Source: Bifidobacterium sp. ESL0682 | GTDB taxonomy: Bacteria > Actinomycetota > Actinomycetes > Actinomycetales > Bifidobacteriaceae | Direction: 5' to 3' | Length of the DNA: 64,000 nt | NCBI RefSeq assembly: GCF_029392815.1 | Contig: NZ_CP113942.1 | Span: 434,001 to 498,000 of the forward strand | Shown here: piece after piece, positions 1 through 8,984 of the stretch | Layout of the letters: every line of letters begins with the position of its first letter | Position numbering within the stretch: position 1 is the stretch's first letter | Made by a program: the position numbers and the translations under genes | The notes under the pieces: generated by a model | What the model saw: the letters and a program-made list of their open reading frames with translations, nothing else | The model's database searches: none | Told to the model about the DNA's origin: nothing

Positions 1-1
1 G

Positions 2-718
2 GGTGATGGTTCCGATTATGGCATCAAGCTGTCGTACAAGGTGCAGCCGAAGCCGGAAGGTCTGGCACAGGCGTTCACACTGGGCGAGGAGTTCATCGCT
101 GGCGAGCCTTGCGCTCTGGTACTCGGCGACAACATTTTCTACGGCAACGGACTTCGACGTGTGCTCAAAGAGGCGGTTGACCTCGCTCAGCATGGTGAAT
201 CCACCGTCTTTGGCTACTATGTTGACGATCCCAAGCGCTACGGCGTCGTTGAGTTCGACGAGAATAAGAAGGCCATCAGCATTGAGGAGAAGCCCGAGCA
301 TCCTGCGAGCAATTATGCGGTGACTGGCCTGTATTTCTATGACGAGCGTGTGGTCGAATTGGCTAAGAAGGTCGAGCCCAGCGCTCGCGGAGAGCTTGAA
401 ATCACCGATTTGAACCGTATGTACCTTGAAGGCGGCTCTCTCAATGTGCGCACGCTTGGCAGGGGCTACGCTTGGCTTGACACGGGAACCATGGATTCAC
501 TCTATGAGGCCGGTGAGTTCGTGCGTTCTGTCGAAAAGGCCCAGGGGCTACCGATCGCGGCTGTCGAGGAAGCGGCATATGAGAACGGTTGGATTACCAG
601 GGACCAGTTGCTTCAGGCGGCGGATAAATATCACAAGTCTGCATACGGTCGGCATCTCAAGGATGTCGCCGAAGACAAGATTATCGCCAAGGACAAGATC
701 TCGGATATTTCCGAGTAA
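2..718 (+). CDS. rmlA: Glucose-1-phosphate thymidylyltransferase, 5'-truncated by window edge
   Basis: RmlA/RfbA condenses glucose-1-phosphate with dTTP to dTDP-glucose, the first step towards dTDP-rhamnose for cell-surface polysaccharide. The frame is open from base 2, so the start codon and N-terminal G-rich nucleotide loop lie outside the window; 238 residues remain of a family usually near 290-300. Seen here are GDGSDYGI at the very start, LGDNIFYG (about residue 42), the sugar-binding EEKP followed by [10 protein letters not shown], and WLDTGT, all in RmlA order. It ends about 170 bases before a polysaccharide deacetylase, which suggests the tail of a surface-polysaccharide locus. Family call is firm; the pathway is inferred from the family because rmlBCD are not in view. 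Confidence 0.93.
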   Translation, partial: GDGSDYGIKLSYKVQPKPEGLAQAFTLGEEFIAGEPCALVLGDNIFYGNGLRRVLKEAVDLAQHGESTVFGYYVDDPKRYGVVEFDENKKAISIEEKPEHPASNYAVTGLYFYDERVVELAKKVEPSARGELEITDLNRMYLEGGSLNVRTLGRGYAWLDTGTMDSLYEAGEFVRSVEKAQGLPIAAVEEAAYENGWITRDQLLQAADKYHKSAYGRHLKDVAEDKIIAKDKISDISE

Positions 719-886
719 GACAGCTTCGGATATTTTTCTGAATACGTGTTTTTTCTCTTCTGTGGCTGATGAAGATTCGCGCTGATTCTTTTGTTCACAA
801 TGATTGTGCTGTGTCTTCCTCGAGTCCCAGCTATTCTTGATAAGTAGTATGAAGAAGTCCGTACGGCAATGCGAGGGAGAGCATCG

Positions 887-2389
887 ATGAGTCGCAAGAA
901 GGGGCACAGGAACTCTAAGTCTAAGGGTAAAGCTGCCGCTAGGATCCGTCTTGCAAACAACGTGAGTGCCGATGACAAGGACAAGCGTACTTCTGGTCAG
1001 ATTGCCGTAAACGAAAGTCATGAAACCGCCGCTGATCGCCATGATCGAGCTGATGATAAACGTGATGACAGCCGTCCGATTCATCAGGACGATTCGATCC
1101 AAAGCGTTTCGGCTCAGGATACTCCAACTCAAAGTAGCCCAGAACCCGATGCCTCGATCGAGGAACTGACCATCGAGCCGCGTAAACCGCGCAAGTTGCC
1201 CCGGTGGACGTTTCACTCGATCATCGCGGTGTTGGTGGTTGCCCTTGTGGCGGCGGGCGTCGGCGTATGGGGTTATAGCCATTGGCGTCATATCGCTGTG
1301 AGTGTCAACGGCACTGAACAACAGGTGCGTGCCGACACCACGCTTGGCAAACTGGCGAAGGACAACCGCGATTTCGGCGCCAAGCCGGGCAGGTTGATTT
1401 CCGTGTCGGGCAAAGTTCTCAAATCAACCGGCGGAGAACCGGTGGTTTATAGGGTCAACGGGAAAAAGATCGCAAGCGTCGACGCGACAAAACATAAGAC
1501 ATCTAAAGAGAACTCCAAGGAAGCAACCGGCGTCCCTGCCAACCTTAACTCGGTCAAATTGCCCGAAAACGCAAGAATAAGCGTGAAGAGCGGCAAGGAC
1601 GTCGTCGAAAAACATGATATCCAACGCACCGTGGTTCCATTCAATGTCATTATTAATGGGCATGGTGTCATCCAAAAGCTCAGGCAGGCCGGCAAAGATG
1701 GTTCAAGCGAAGTCTGGACCGGCAAGATTTCCGGTGAGCGTGTGAACAAAGGCGTGGTCACGCAGCCTCAGGACGTCATTGTCGACACGTTCTCGCCCAA
1801 GCCCGCAAGCTGCAAGGTGGTTGCGCTGACTTTCGACGATGGACCCAGCCAATACAGCGGCCCGATTCTTGACATATTGAAAGAGAAGGGCGCCAAGGCC
1901 ACGTTCTTTGATATCGGCACGGGTTCGGCGGAATATCCGCAAATGGAGCAGCGCATGGTCGCCGAGGGCCATCAGGTGGCCAGCCACAGCAACACGCATC
2001 CGGACATGAAGAAACTGAATGCCGAGCAGTTGCGCACGGATATCTCCCAAGGTCTGGCGAACATCAAAACGGCTTCTGGGGTTACCACCAAGATGCTGCG
2101 GGCGCCATACGGCAATTTTGGTGTGGACCAGTGGCGCTATACCAGTGATTTGATCGATAGCAACGTGATATGGACCGTCGATACGCAGGATTGGAAGAAG
2201 CTTGGTGCGCCGGAAATCAGCGATGCCGCGCTTTCGAAGGCATACAACGGTGCCGTGATACTCATGCACGACGGTGGAGGCGACCGGTCGCAGGATATCG
2301 CGGCGTTGCCGGGCATTATCGACGGACTGAGAGGGCAGGGCTATGAGTTCGTCACGATCGACCAGCTCATCGCGATGAACGGCAAGTAG
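887..2389 (+). CDS. Membrane-anchored polysaccharide deacetylase (NodB/CE4 domain)
   Basis: Predicted cell-surface deacetylase of N-acetylated glycans (peptidoglycan or a capsule-like polymer; substrate not determinable). 500 residues: a charged cytoplasmic N terminus of about 100 residues, one membrane helix near residues 105-127, a middle extracellular region, and a CE4 domain over roughly residues 310-495. The CE4 motifs are complete: TFDDGPS (catalytic Asp and metal Asp), HSNTHP (metal His pair), RAPYGN, DTQDW and LMHDGG. I chose ATG 887 because GAGGGAG lies 7-8 bases upstream; an in-frame ATG at 869 would add six residues and has a poorer site. It follows rmlA, consistent with an envelope-glycan neighbourhood. 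Confidence 0.9.
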   Translation: MSRKKGHRNSKSKGKAAARIRLANNVSADDKDKRTSGQIAVNESHETAADRHDRADDKRDDSRPIHQDDSIQSVSAQDTPTQSSPEPDASIEELTIEPRKPRKLPRWTFHSIIAVLVVALVAAGVGVWGYSHWRHIAVSVNGTEQQVRADTTLGKLAKDNRDFGAKPGRLISVSGKVLKSTGGEPVVYRVNGKKIASVDATKHKTSKENSKEATGVPANLNSVKLPENARISVKSGKDVVEKHDIQRTVVPFNVIINGHGVIQKLRQAGKDGSSEVWTGKISGERVNKGVVTQPQDVIVDTFSPKPASCKVVALTFDDGPSQYSGPILDILKEKGAKATFFDIGTGSAEYPQMEQRMVAEGHQVASHSNTHPDMKKLNAEQLRTDISQGLANIKTASGVTTKMLRAPYGNFGVDQWRYTSDLIDSNVIWTVDTQDWKKLGAPEISDAALSKAYNGAVILMHDGGGDRSQDIAALPGIIDGLRGQGYEFVTIDQLIAMNGK

Positions 2390-2486
2390 ATTGGCCGCTG
2401 CTGCTGAGGTTGCTGCGCTGATGCGGGTTTGATGTTGTCGGCAAACGTTTGTGTGCTATTGTGCCGGTGAATGTTCGCGGTTTTGC

Positions 2487-2498
2487 ATTGCATGCAAT
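2487..2498. promoter_or_regulatory. Perfect 12-bp palindrome upstream of galE
   Basis: ATTGCATGCAAT reads the same on both strands and lies about 140 bases before galE, ahead of the likely promoter. It could be an operator, but nothing else supports binding. The rest of the 2390-2638 gap shows only the promoter described separately. Confidence 0.25.
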
Positions 2499-2578
2499 TG
2501 GGTGGTTTCTGCGTTTCATGATTGCTCATGGATAGAATGAAGGATATGCGCTGTTACCGAAGCTGAGTTGGAATAGTC

Positions 2579-2608
2579 TTGGTAGCTATTGTGTGTTAAT
2601 GTTATGTT
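2579..2608 (+). promoter_or_regulatory. Possible galE promoter
   Basis: TTGGTA (2579-2584) and TATGTT (2603-2608), 18 bases apart, resemble sigma-A -35 and -10 boxes. They would give a leader of about 25 bases that carries the AAGGAG ribosome-binding site at 2627-2632, six bases from the galE ATG. Pattern-based only. Confidence 0.4.
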
Positions 2609-2638
2609 TTGTTAAGTTAGCAAAATAAGGAGTAGGAA

Positions 2639-3657
2639 ATGACAACTGTGTTGGTTACCGGGGAGCCGGATATATCGGCACGCACACCGATGTGGAGCTG
2701 CTGAACAAGGGGTACAACGTCATCAGCGTCGATAATTACGTCAATTCCGTGCCTGAGGCGCTTGACCGTGTTAAGACCATCACCGGCAAAGAAGTCAAGC
2801 GTTACGACGGGGATGTGCGCGACGAAGAGCTGATGAATCGCATCTTCGATGAAAACGACGTCGACTGGGTCATCCACTTCGCTGGCCTCAAGGCTGTGGG
2901 CGAGTCCGTTGCCAAGCCGATCGAGTATTACGACAACAACCTCACCGGAACCATGGTTCTCCTGAAGGCCATGCGCGACCACAACGTCAAGAAGTTCATC
3001 TTCTCCTCGTCCGCCACGGTTTACGGTGCAGCCGAACATCTGCCGCTCACCGAGGAGAGCCCGGTCGGTGGCACTACCAACCCGTATGGCACTTCCAAGC
3101 TGTTCCAGGAGCAGATTCTGCGCGACGTCCATGTTGCCGACGATTCCTGGACCATCGTGCTGCTGCGTTACTTCAACCCGGTCGGCGCCCACGAATCCGG
3201 ACTGCTTGGCGAGGACCCGAAGGGCATTCCTGCCAATCTCACCCCGTACATCGCCAAGGTGGCGCTGGGCGAGCTCAAGGAAGTCCAGGTCTACGGCGAC
3301 GATTATCCGACCCCGGACGGCACCGGCGTGCGCGATTACATCCACGTTGTCGACCTTGCCAAGGGCCATGTCGCGGTGATCGACAAGATCAACAACCCCG
3401 GCGTCTATACCTACAACCTCGGCACGGGCCATGGCTATTCCGTTCTCGAGGTCATCAAGGCTTACGAGAAGGCTGCGGGCCACGAGCTCCCATACGCCAT
3501 CAAGCCCCGTCGCCCCGGTGATATCGCGGCCTGCTATGCGGATTCTTCCAAGGCCGAGCGTGAGCTGGGCTGGAAGGCCGAGCTCGGCATCGACGAGATG
3601 GCTGCTTCCTCGCTCAACTGGCAGACCAAGAACCCGAAGGGCTTCCGCAAGGACTGA
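2639..3657 (+). CDS. galE: UDP-glucose 4-epimerase, frameshifted near the start
   Basis: GalE interconverts UDP-glucose and UDP-galactose using bound NAD; with galT and galK (22.7-25.3 kb) it completes the Leloir route and supplies UDP-Gal for the envelope. ATG 2639 has AAGGAG six bases upstream and reads MTTVLVTG, but then falls out of frame inside the NAD-binding loop. Four Gs at 2660-2663 stand where five would give the expected GGAGYIGTHT; one added G restores a 339-residue protein of normal length. The rest is intact, including SSSATVYG and the catalytic YGTSK (Tyr-X3-Lys), and FNPVGAHESG. A downstream start at 2692 would lack the dinucleotide-binding motif, so I annotate the full gene. 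Sequencing error is the likeliest cause. Confidence 0.9.
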
Positions 3658-3680
3658 CGTTTCTTTAGTCTGATTTGTTG

Positions 3681-3721
3681 AAAGGCTGTTGTTGTGCTCA
3701 GTGCATGGCAACAGCCTTTTT
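3681..3721 (+). terminator. Rho-independent terminator of galE
   Basis: AAAGGCTGTTG and CAACAGCCTTT form a perfect 11-bp stem with a 17-base loop, followed by a short T run, 23 bases after the galE stop. Nothing else recognisable lies between here and 3929. Confidence 0.85.
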
Positions 3722-3929
3722 GATATGACTAGTCGTTTGATGCGAACGGTTTTAATACTTGTCGATCGCATCGAATATTCAGACAAAAAGCTATTGAGCT
3801 CGTTACGAATGTTGACGGTTGTCAACAATGTCATTTGTTTATGAGTCTTAACAAATATTGATAGAGAGGGATGTCAAGAATAACGACGCAGTTTTTAAGA
3901 GTAAACTAAAAGCTTTGCTTGAATACAAA

Positions 3930-3960
3930 TTGGGGCTTCCGGAATTACCGGAAGCCCCAA
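3930..3960 (-). terminator. Stem-loop terminator of the transglycosylase gene
   Basis: A perfect 13-bp inverted repeat (TTGGGGCTTCCGG / CCGGAAGCCCCAA, 5-base loop) sits 25 bases beyond the stop of the minus-strand gene 3985-4986. On that strand it is followed by TTTGTATT. Position and stem strength support a terminator; the T tract is modest. Confidence 0.75.
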
Positions 3961-3984
3961 ACGATTATTTACCGAGCACTGAAC

Positions 3985-4986
3985 TCAGTAGCTGTGAGCG
4001 CTGAGCCAGTGGGCATAAGCGCCTTGCACGCCACCATAGCGGCCACAGTAGCTCCAGAACCATTTGAGCTGGGTCTGATAGTTGGTGGCCCAGTCCGCGC
4101 CAGCACTTGCCATCTTGCTGCCCGGCAACGCCTGGGGAAGGCCATAAGCGCCAGAAGGATTCTGTGCGTTGATGCGCCAGCCGGATTCGTGGCTGATGAT
4201 GTAGACGGTGGCGGTGAAGTCCGCCTCCGAGCCACCTGTAGAAAGCAGGTAGTCGTGCGCCCACTGCTGCATCTCGCCGACAGGAACGGTGGAGCCGATG
4301 TTCGCGGCTGCGTTGGAAACAGGTGAATTGGAACCGGTGCCCACAAGGATGACCTTGTCGACAGGAGCCTGCTTCACGAATGAAGTGAATACGTTGGAAG
4401 AGACGGTCTTGTCGCCGGCCTTCGTGACGAGGCTCGTGGTCTCCATTACGCCTTCCTGACCTTCGGACTCAACCTTCTGCTGGCCCTTGGGCAATGCGGA
4501 CGTTTCCTTGGTTACCACGTTGAAACCAATGGGGGCGTCGGAAGTCTCGAGATTGGCATCGGCCCGCTCGATGGTGATGACGGTGGATTCGTTGACTTTG
4601 GTCTTGAGATCCGGCTTAACGACGTCGCCTGTTTCCAAGGTGATGTCACCTTGGTCGAGCACGGACTTGACATTGGTGAAGTGGGAGCCGACCACGGCAC
4701 GGTTCTTGCCGTTGATCTTGACAGTGACGTAGGTGTCGCCAGCCTTGCCGCCACGTAGATTCTCGCGGTCTGCGCCACGGGAGACACCAAGTGCATTGGT
4801 GTCGGTCGCCGAATATGAAGTGACGCGAGTGAGAGAATCCTGCTGCGTATTATGGGCATGAACGGCAAAGAAGCTGCCGCCCACCAGTGCCACAACCGCT
4901 GTTGCTGACGCCGCGATCTTCAGCCACTGGCGTTTGCTCAGCGACCTCAGGGTCTTGGTTTGCTTACGGTGGTTAGCCTTAGCCAT
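3985..4986 (-). CDS. Secreted/anchored G5-domain protein with transglycosylase-like C terminus
   Basis: Predicted peptidoglycan-binding and -cleaving surface protein related to resuscitation-promoting and YabE-type factors. 333 residues: a basic N terminus, one hydrophobic segment near residues 24-44 (uncleaved signal or anchor), a ubiquitin-like DUF348 repeat at about 84-145, a G5 domain at about 150-220, and a lysozyme-like lytic-transglycosylase domain in the last 90 residues. The putative catalytic Glu lies in ISHESGW, followed by NPSGAYGLPQ, typical of this fold. ATG 4986 has AAGG seven bases upstream. It is monocistronic, with a long leader (4987-5171) and its own terminator. The exact enzyme class (transglycosylase or muramidase) is not decidable from sequence alone. 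Confidence 0.85.
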   Translation of the reverse strand: MAKANHRKQTKTLRSLSKRQWLKIAASATAVVALVGGSFFAVHAHNTQQDSLTRVTSYSATDTNALGVSRGADRENLRGGKAGDTYVTVKINGKNRAVVGSHFTNVKSVLDQGDITLETGDVVKPDLKTKVNESTVITIERADANLETSDAPIGFNVVTKETSALPKGQQKVESEGQEGVMETTSLVTKAGDKTVSSNVFTSFVKQAPVDKVILVGTGSNSPVSNAAANIGSTVPVGEMQQWAHDYLLSTGGSEADFTATVYIISHESGWRINAQNPSGAYGLPQALPGSKMASAGADWATNYQTQLKWFWSYCGRYGGVQGAYAHWLSAHSY

Positions 4987-5171
4987 TTGCCTTAAATACT
5001 CCTAGGTAGTCCTACAGTTTCTGGCACATCAAACAACGGGCGTGCCGTTAGTCTCTCTCAACTCTTAACGTACTCTTTCGCACCAACTACACGCGCGAAA
5101 TGTAACGCTGCAAACTGTTGCAGTCCGCATCAGCGGATACGTCATTACATCACAAAACATCCACTATTATA
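4987..5171 (-). promoter_or_regulatory. Promoter and long structured 5' leader of the transglycosylase gene
   Basis: On the minus strand a perfect TATAAT -10 box (5166-5171) implies a leader of about 170 bases. It contains two abutting perfect hairpins, CTGCAA-ACTG-TTGCAG (5108-5123) and TCCGC-ATCA-GCGGA (5124-5137), and a third, AACGG-N5-CCGTT (5035-5049). I do not recognise a named riboswitch class. Cell-wall hydrolase genes of this type are often leader-controlled in actinobacteria, so this is a candidate regulatory RNA. Bases 5172-5282 and 5321-5421 of the gap show nothing further. Confidence 0.5.
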
Positions 5172-5282
5172 ACGCGTCACTCGGAACAATCGGGAGGTTG
5201 AGCATTCCCTGTACCATGTGTCGCTTTTGTGGTCGTCGATGATTGTCTTGAAAACCGCGTCGTTTCTCGGCTCCAGAAAGCA

Positions 5283-5320
5283 ATATGCCGATAGCCAAAA
5301 CATATCGGCTATCGGCATAT
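5283..5320 (-). terminator. Strong stem-loop downstream of trxA
   Basis: ATATGCCGATAGCC and GGCTATCGGCATAT form a perfect 14-bp stem with a 10-base loop about 100 bases past the trxA stop. It is a probable terminator, although the following T run (TGCTTTC on the minus strand) is weak; it could instead be a stability element. Confidence 0.55.
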
Positions 5321-5421
5321 CGGTTTGAAATGTTGAGAACGCACTTATTTCAAATGTCGTTTGAAGTCCGGGCTAAAACGGATTCGTACTTGTTGCCAAT
5401 TGAATCCAAGTCCGGTTTTGT

Positions 5422-5772
5422 TCAGGCGTTCGCGTCTTCCTTGGCATTGACATCAAGAGCGCGAGCCTGCTTGATGACCTCGTCGAGGTCGGAGGCGCGC
5501 AACGCGCCTGCCTGCTTGAAGATGATCTGGCCTTTCTTGGCGATCATCAGCGTAGGGACGGCCTGAATCTCGGCTGCCGTGGCGAGGTCCTGGTTCTGGT
5601 CGATGTCGACCTTGCCGAAGACGATGTCGGGGTTGGCCTCGCTGGCCTTCTCGTAAACCGGGCCGAATGCCTTGCACGGGCCGCACCAAGTGGCCCAGAA
5701 ATCAACCAACACGAGATCGTTGTTGGTGATGGTCTCTTCAAAGTTCTTTGCCGTCAAAGTCTGCGTTGCCAT
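5422..5772 (-). CDS. trxA: Thioredoxin
   Basis: Small cytoplasmic dithiol-disulfide oxidoreductase that keeps protein cysteines reduced and is recharged by thioredoxin reductase. 116 residues, the family's usual size. The redox-active WCGPC is at residues 29-33 after the conserved VDFWATW strand, and the cis-Pro loop is present as AVPTLM. The start at 5772 is fixed by AAAGGAG upstream and by homology; a longer open frame to 5907 would add 45 unrelated residues. It is transcribed divergently from the NUDIX gene at 5937, with 164 bases between them. No trxB is in the window. Confidence 0.95.
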   Translation of the reverse strand: MATQTLTAKNFEETITNNDLVLVDFWATWCGPCKAFGPVYEKASEANPDIVFGKVDIDQNQDLATAAEIQAVPTLMIAKKGQIIFKQAGALRASDLDEVIKQARALDVNAKEDANA

Positions 5773-5924
5773 GATTGTGGCTCCTTTCGCTTGTGCGATG
5801 CACCGAATCTGGCTTTGCAATGGCCTCAGACCCGATGTACTGTCCAGTTTCGCAGTAAACCCCAACATTGCTAAGCCAGTGACGAAAAGAACGGTCGTTT
5901 CGCGCATTCGTCAGCCTTCAAGTC

Positions 5925-5930
5925 GATAAT
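5925..5930 (+). promoter_or_regulatory. -10 box of a probable leaderless transcript
   Basis: GATAAT lies six bases before the ATG at 5937, so transcription would begin at or next to the start codon. GGAG lies only three bases from the ATG, too close for a normal Shine-Dalgarno site. One of many such cases in this window (see findings). Confidence 0.45.
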
Positions 5931-5936
5931 GGAGCC

Positions 5937-6569
5937 ATGGCAGTCTTGAATGATGAAGTGCCCGACGAGGGCGATTTCGATGCGGGGCGGCATCGTGGCG
6001 AATTCGACAGCATCACGCCCGAGGACTTTGTGCGCGGGGGCAGCAACGGCAACCCTCCAGGGTGGCTTTCGCCGCATGACATCGACGAGGCGCGTGCCAA
6101 GCTGCCCATCGTCTATGTCGAAGTGGTTCCGGTGCACACCGATGAGATGGGGCGCGTCTCCGAGGTGGGCTCATTGCTTCGCGTAGGCGACAGCGGTTCT
6201 GTGGAACGTACGTTGATTACCGGCCGCATTCTCTTCCATGAGACGATTCGGGAGGCCATAGCCCGCAATATTGCCAAGGATCTGGGCGATCTCGCCTTGC
6301 CGATGTTGCCTGCGAACCTGCAGCCTTTCACCGTGGCGGAGTTCTTCCCGACTCCTGGCATTTCAGAGTTCTACGATTCTCGCCAGCATGCCATCGCACT
6401 GTGCTACGTGGTGCAGATTTCCGGCGACTGCAAGCCGCTCGATCGCACGTTGGATGTGGAATGGTGCGATGTGAACAGCAAACAGCTCGACACGTTCGTC
6501 GATCAGATGTCAGGCGGGCACGGCCAGATTATTCGTCGCGCGCTCTCGTGGGCCGGTGTGGGGGAGTAG
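5937..6569 (+). CDS. NUDIX-fold protein of the DUF4916 family
   Basis: 210 residues resembling the actinobacterial DUF4916/NUDIX family; function unknown. Visible are GWLSPHDIDEARAKLPIVYVEVVPVH, typical of the family's N-terminal strand region, GSLLRVGDSG, and RILFHETIREAIARNIAKDLGD, which takes the place of a NUDIX helix but does not match the consensus Gx5Ex7REUxEExGU box. Hydrolase activity is therefore doubtful. It is the first gene of a plus-strand run that includes an alpha/beta hydrolase and nudC. The start at 5937 fits both homology and the -10 spacing. Confidence 0.75.
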   Translation: MAVLNDEVPDEGDFDAGRHRGEFDSITPEDFVRGGSNGNPPGWLSPHDIDEARAKLPIVYVEVVPVHTDEMGRVSEVGSLLRVGDSGSVERTLITGRILFHETIREAIARNIAKDLGDLALPMLPANLQPFTVAEFFPTPGISEFYDSRQHAIALCYVVQISGDCKPLDRTLDVEWCDVNSKQLDTFVDQMSGGHGQIIRRALSWAGVGE

Positions 6570-6682
6570 CCAACAGCCGGCAGAACGTAAAACGTGTTGA
6601 CGTTTCAGCATGGGGAGTCACTGCGCCCATATGGGGCAGAATCTACTCCTGATACATTCCTAGTTGTTGTGGAAAGAATGGC

Positions 6683-7540
6683 ATGAATATTCGTATTAAT
6701 AACAAGGTCTACCGCTCGGGCGAGGGGATTCCGCTGATTCTTCTGCACGCGTTTCCCGTCGACGCGAGAATGTGGGACGATTGCGCGGCAAGCCTTATCA
6801 GCTTGGGCAACGAACGCGGGATAGAGCCGTTCCCGATTTGGGCACCAGACGCACCTGGCGCCGGCGAGGCTTCGATTCCCGACGCTCATGCCACTGGTGC
6901 GGTTGCGGCCGATGGCGCGTACGCCGAAGCGATGGATAGACTCGCTGGAGCCTATGTTTCGATGTTGCATGTTACCGGGCATGCCAAGGCGATTTGGGTC
7001 GGTCTGTCAATGGGCGGTTATGTGACGATGGATGTGCAGCGTCTATACCCCGAAACCGTTGCAGGGCTAGCCTTATGCGACACCACCACGGCGGTTGACA
7101 GCCCTGAAGCCCGGGCGAATCGTCTTAGGATTGCCGATACCTGCACGGACGATAACACCGTGGAGCCCGTCATGCATTTCGCGCGACCGCAAGCAGGCGA
7201 TTCCAGCGTTAAGCAAGGCCAGCAATTCCAAGACACGATGACCAGTTGGATCAAGAGCCAGAATCCGGAAGGCCTCGCTTGGCGTGAGCGCATGGCCGCC
7301 GGGCGAGTGGACACCACCGACCAGCTGGCTCGCATAGCCGTTCCCGCAGCTGTGGTGAGCGGAGAAAACGATCCCTCAAGCCCGCCGGCAAAAATGCGCC
7401 CGATCGCGGAGGCCATGACTTCCACAAAAGCCACGTTCACCGCGATACCGAATTGCGGGCATTTCAGTGCTGTGGAGCATCCCGACACCGTTGCTTCGGC
7501 ATTGCTTGATCTGGTCGATCGGGTGCAAAAATCCGCCTGA
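6683..7540 (+). CDS. Alpha/beta-hydrolase fold protein
   Basis: Soluble serine hydrolase of unknown substrate, 285 residues. The fold's landmarks are present: LILLHAFPVD oxyanion strand near residue 20, nucleophile elbow GLSMGG at about residues 107-112, acid in GENDPSSPP near residue 229, and the His in NCGHFSAVEHP near residue 260, followed by a helix typical of the C terminus. GGAAAG lies 6-11 bases before ATG 6683. It resembles the 3-oxoadipate enol-lactonase/esterase branch, but a specific reaction cannot be assigned. It lies between a NUDIX-fold gene and nudC on the same strand. Confidence 0.85.
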   Translation: MNIRINNKVYRSGEGIPLILLHAFPVDARMWDDCAASLISLGNERGIEPFPIWAPDAPGAGEASIPDAHATGAVAADGAYAEAMDRLAGAYVSMLHVTGHAKAIWVGLSMGGYVTMDVQRLYPETVAGLALCDTTTAVDSPEARANRLRIADTCTDDNTVEPVMHFARPQAGDSSVKQGQQFQDTMTSWIKSQNPEGLAWRERMAAGRVDTTDQLARIAVPAAVVSGENDPSSPPAKMRPIAEAMTSTKATFTAIPNCGHFSAVEHPDTVASALLDLVDRVQKSA

Positions 7541-7650
7541 TGTATTCGGTGCCATCACAGTCTGGCAATACAATTGTTGTCGAGTTGTGAATGGTGCGTG
7601 CAGTCGCGATAGCTATGGTCTTTTGCGGGCTCATTGAAAAGCAAGTGCGA

Positions 7651-7670
7651 ATTTAGCGTAATTTAGCGTA
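7651..7670 (+). repeat. Perfect 10-bp tandem repeat before nudC
   Basis: ATTTAGCGTA occurs twice in direct contact, 36 bases before nudC, and is followed by CTTAAGTCTTAAG, itself two copies of the palindrome CTTAAG. Possible regulator site; no further support. Confidence 0.35.
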
Positions 7671-7706
7671 GTCATTCACTTAAGTCTTAAGGTAAAGAGG
7701 TTTGTT

Positions 7707-8794
7707 ATGGCCACTTCGTTCTCATCGTTGGCGTTGACCCAGGTGCTGCCGTTTTTGCCGTTGGCACAGGGCGACATCGATTATCAGACCGAGCGCAGAG
7801 GCGACCCAAACCTCATCAAAACGGTGCTTGCGCAGGACGGGACCACCGTGGTCTTCGTGCGAGATGGCCTGTTGGCAGTGCCTGACGGGCAGGCGGCGCG
7901 AGTCGATTACGAAACCGCGAAGATACGGTTGGCGGGTGTGCCGGGCGAATATGTCCTACGTGAGCTTGGCGATAGCCTTGACGATTGCGAGCAGACCGGC
8001 GTCATTGCGATGTTCCTTGGCAGTTATGATGTATCCTCGTCGCATCCTCAGGCCGTGGTTGCCCTTGATGTGTCTGGTTTGGCGAAACGTTGCGAAAAGG
8101 ATAATGGCAATAACACTGGCGAAGCGGCCGATGTGCCTTCGTCAATCGTGCTGAGCCGAGCCCTGGAACGTTTTGATTGGGTCTCGTTGCTTGGGTTCGC
8201 GCCTCACGCTTCAGCTCGCGAGGCCGGCCAGGCCACCACGGCGACGGCGCTGAGCATGTGGCACCATTCGCAGCGCCATTGCCCGCGATGCGGCTCAGCG
8301 GTCCGTCCGGCGATGAGCGGATGGGCCCAGCAATGCGTCAATGAAAGCTGCGAGGCACATTCTTCACTGCTGTTCCCTCGCATCGAGCCGGCGGTCATCA
8401 CCTCCATTGTTGACGGACAGGGGCGGTTGCTGCTGCAACACAACAAGGCTTGGAAAGATCCTTCGTTGTATTCGGTCTGCGCCGGGTTCGTCGAGGCTGG
8501 CGAAAATCTGGAACATGCCATCAAGCGCGAGGCGGGGAGGAAACGGGTCTTCAGCTGGGCGAAGTGAAGTATTTGGGGTCGCAGCCCTGGCCTTTCCCGG
8601 CCTCGTTGATGGTCGCGTTCAAGGCTCGTGCGCTCAGCACCGATATCAAGGTGGATGGCCGAGAAACCCTTGAAGCGAGCTTTTTCACCCGCGATGAATT
8701 CACCGATGCGCTGACCATGGGGCGTATATCACAACCCGGCAAAGCGACCATTGCTCGATACATGATTGAGGAATGGTACGGCCAGGAGCTGTAG
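7707..8794 (+). CDS. nudC: NAD(+) diphosphatase / RNA decapping hydrolase, frameshifted in the Nudix box
   Basis: NudC hydrolyses NAD(H) to NMN and AMP and removes NAD caps from RNA. In order: an N-terminal NUDIX-like half, a zinc ribbon starting CPRCGS and closing with two more Cys (CVNESC), the Nudix box, and the NudC signature SQPWPFP. The frame breaks inside the Nudix box at a run of four Gs (8534-8537). One more G reads GFVEAGENLEHAIKREAG into EETGLQ, a perfect box, and gives a 362-residue protein. Without the repair the first frame ends at 8567 and lacks the catalytic Glu pair. AAAGAGG precedes ATG 7707. Sequencing error is the favoured explanation. Confidence 0.9.
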
Positions 8795-8984
8795 TCGAAA
8801 ACCCACCTTTGGGTATCGTGAAAACAGTGCAATACGAACGAATTTTTACCATTGTCTACGTTTCGTTTGCGCGATGTGAAATACATCATTTGTTTATTGC
8901 CCACGGCGTTACTGATAGTCAAATCATTGAGATATTCTGATTATTCGGTACGCCGAGAAAGGCATCTGGAGGAAGTAGCGAGGA

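Noticed and set aside
4987..5171. c-di-AMP (ydaO-type) riboswitch before the transglycosylase gene
   Set aside because: The location fits, but I could not find the conserved core of that class; kept only as an unnamed structured leader.
5283..5320. Member of a repetitive extragenic palindrome family
   Set aside because: Only one copy was noticed in the window, and its place behind trxA fits a terminator.
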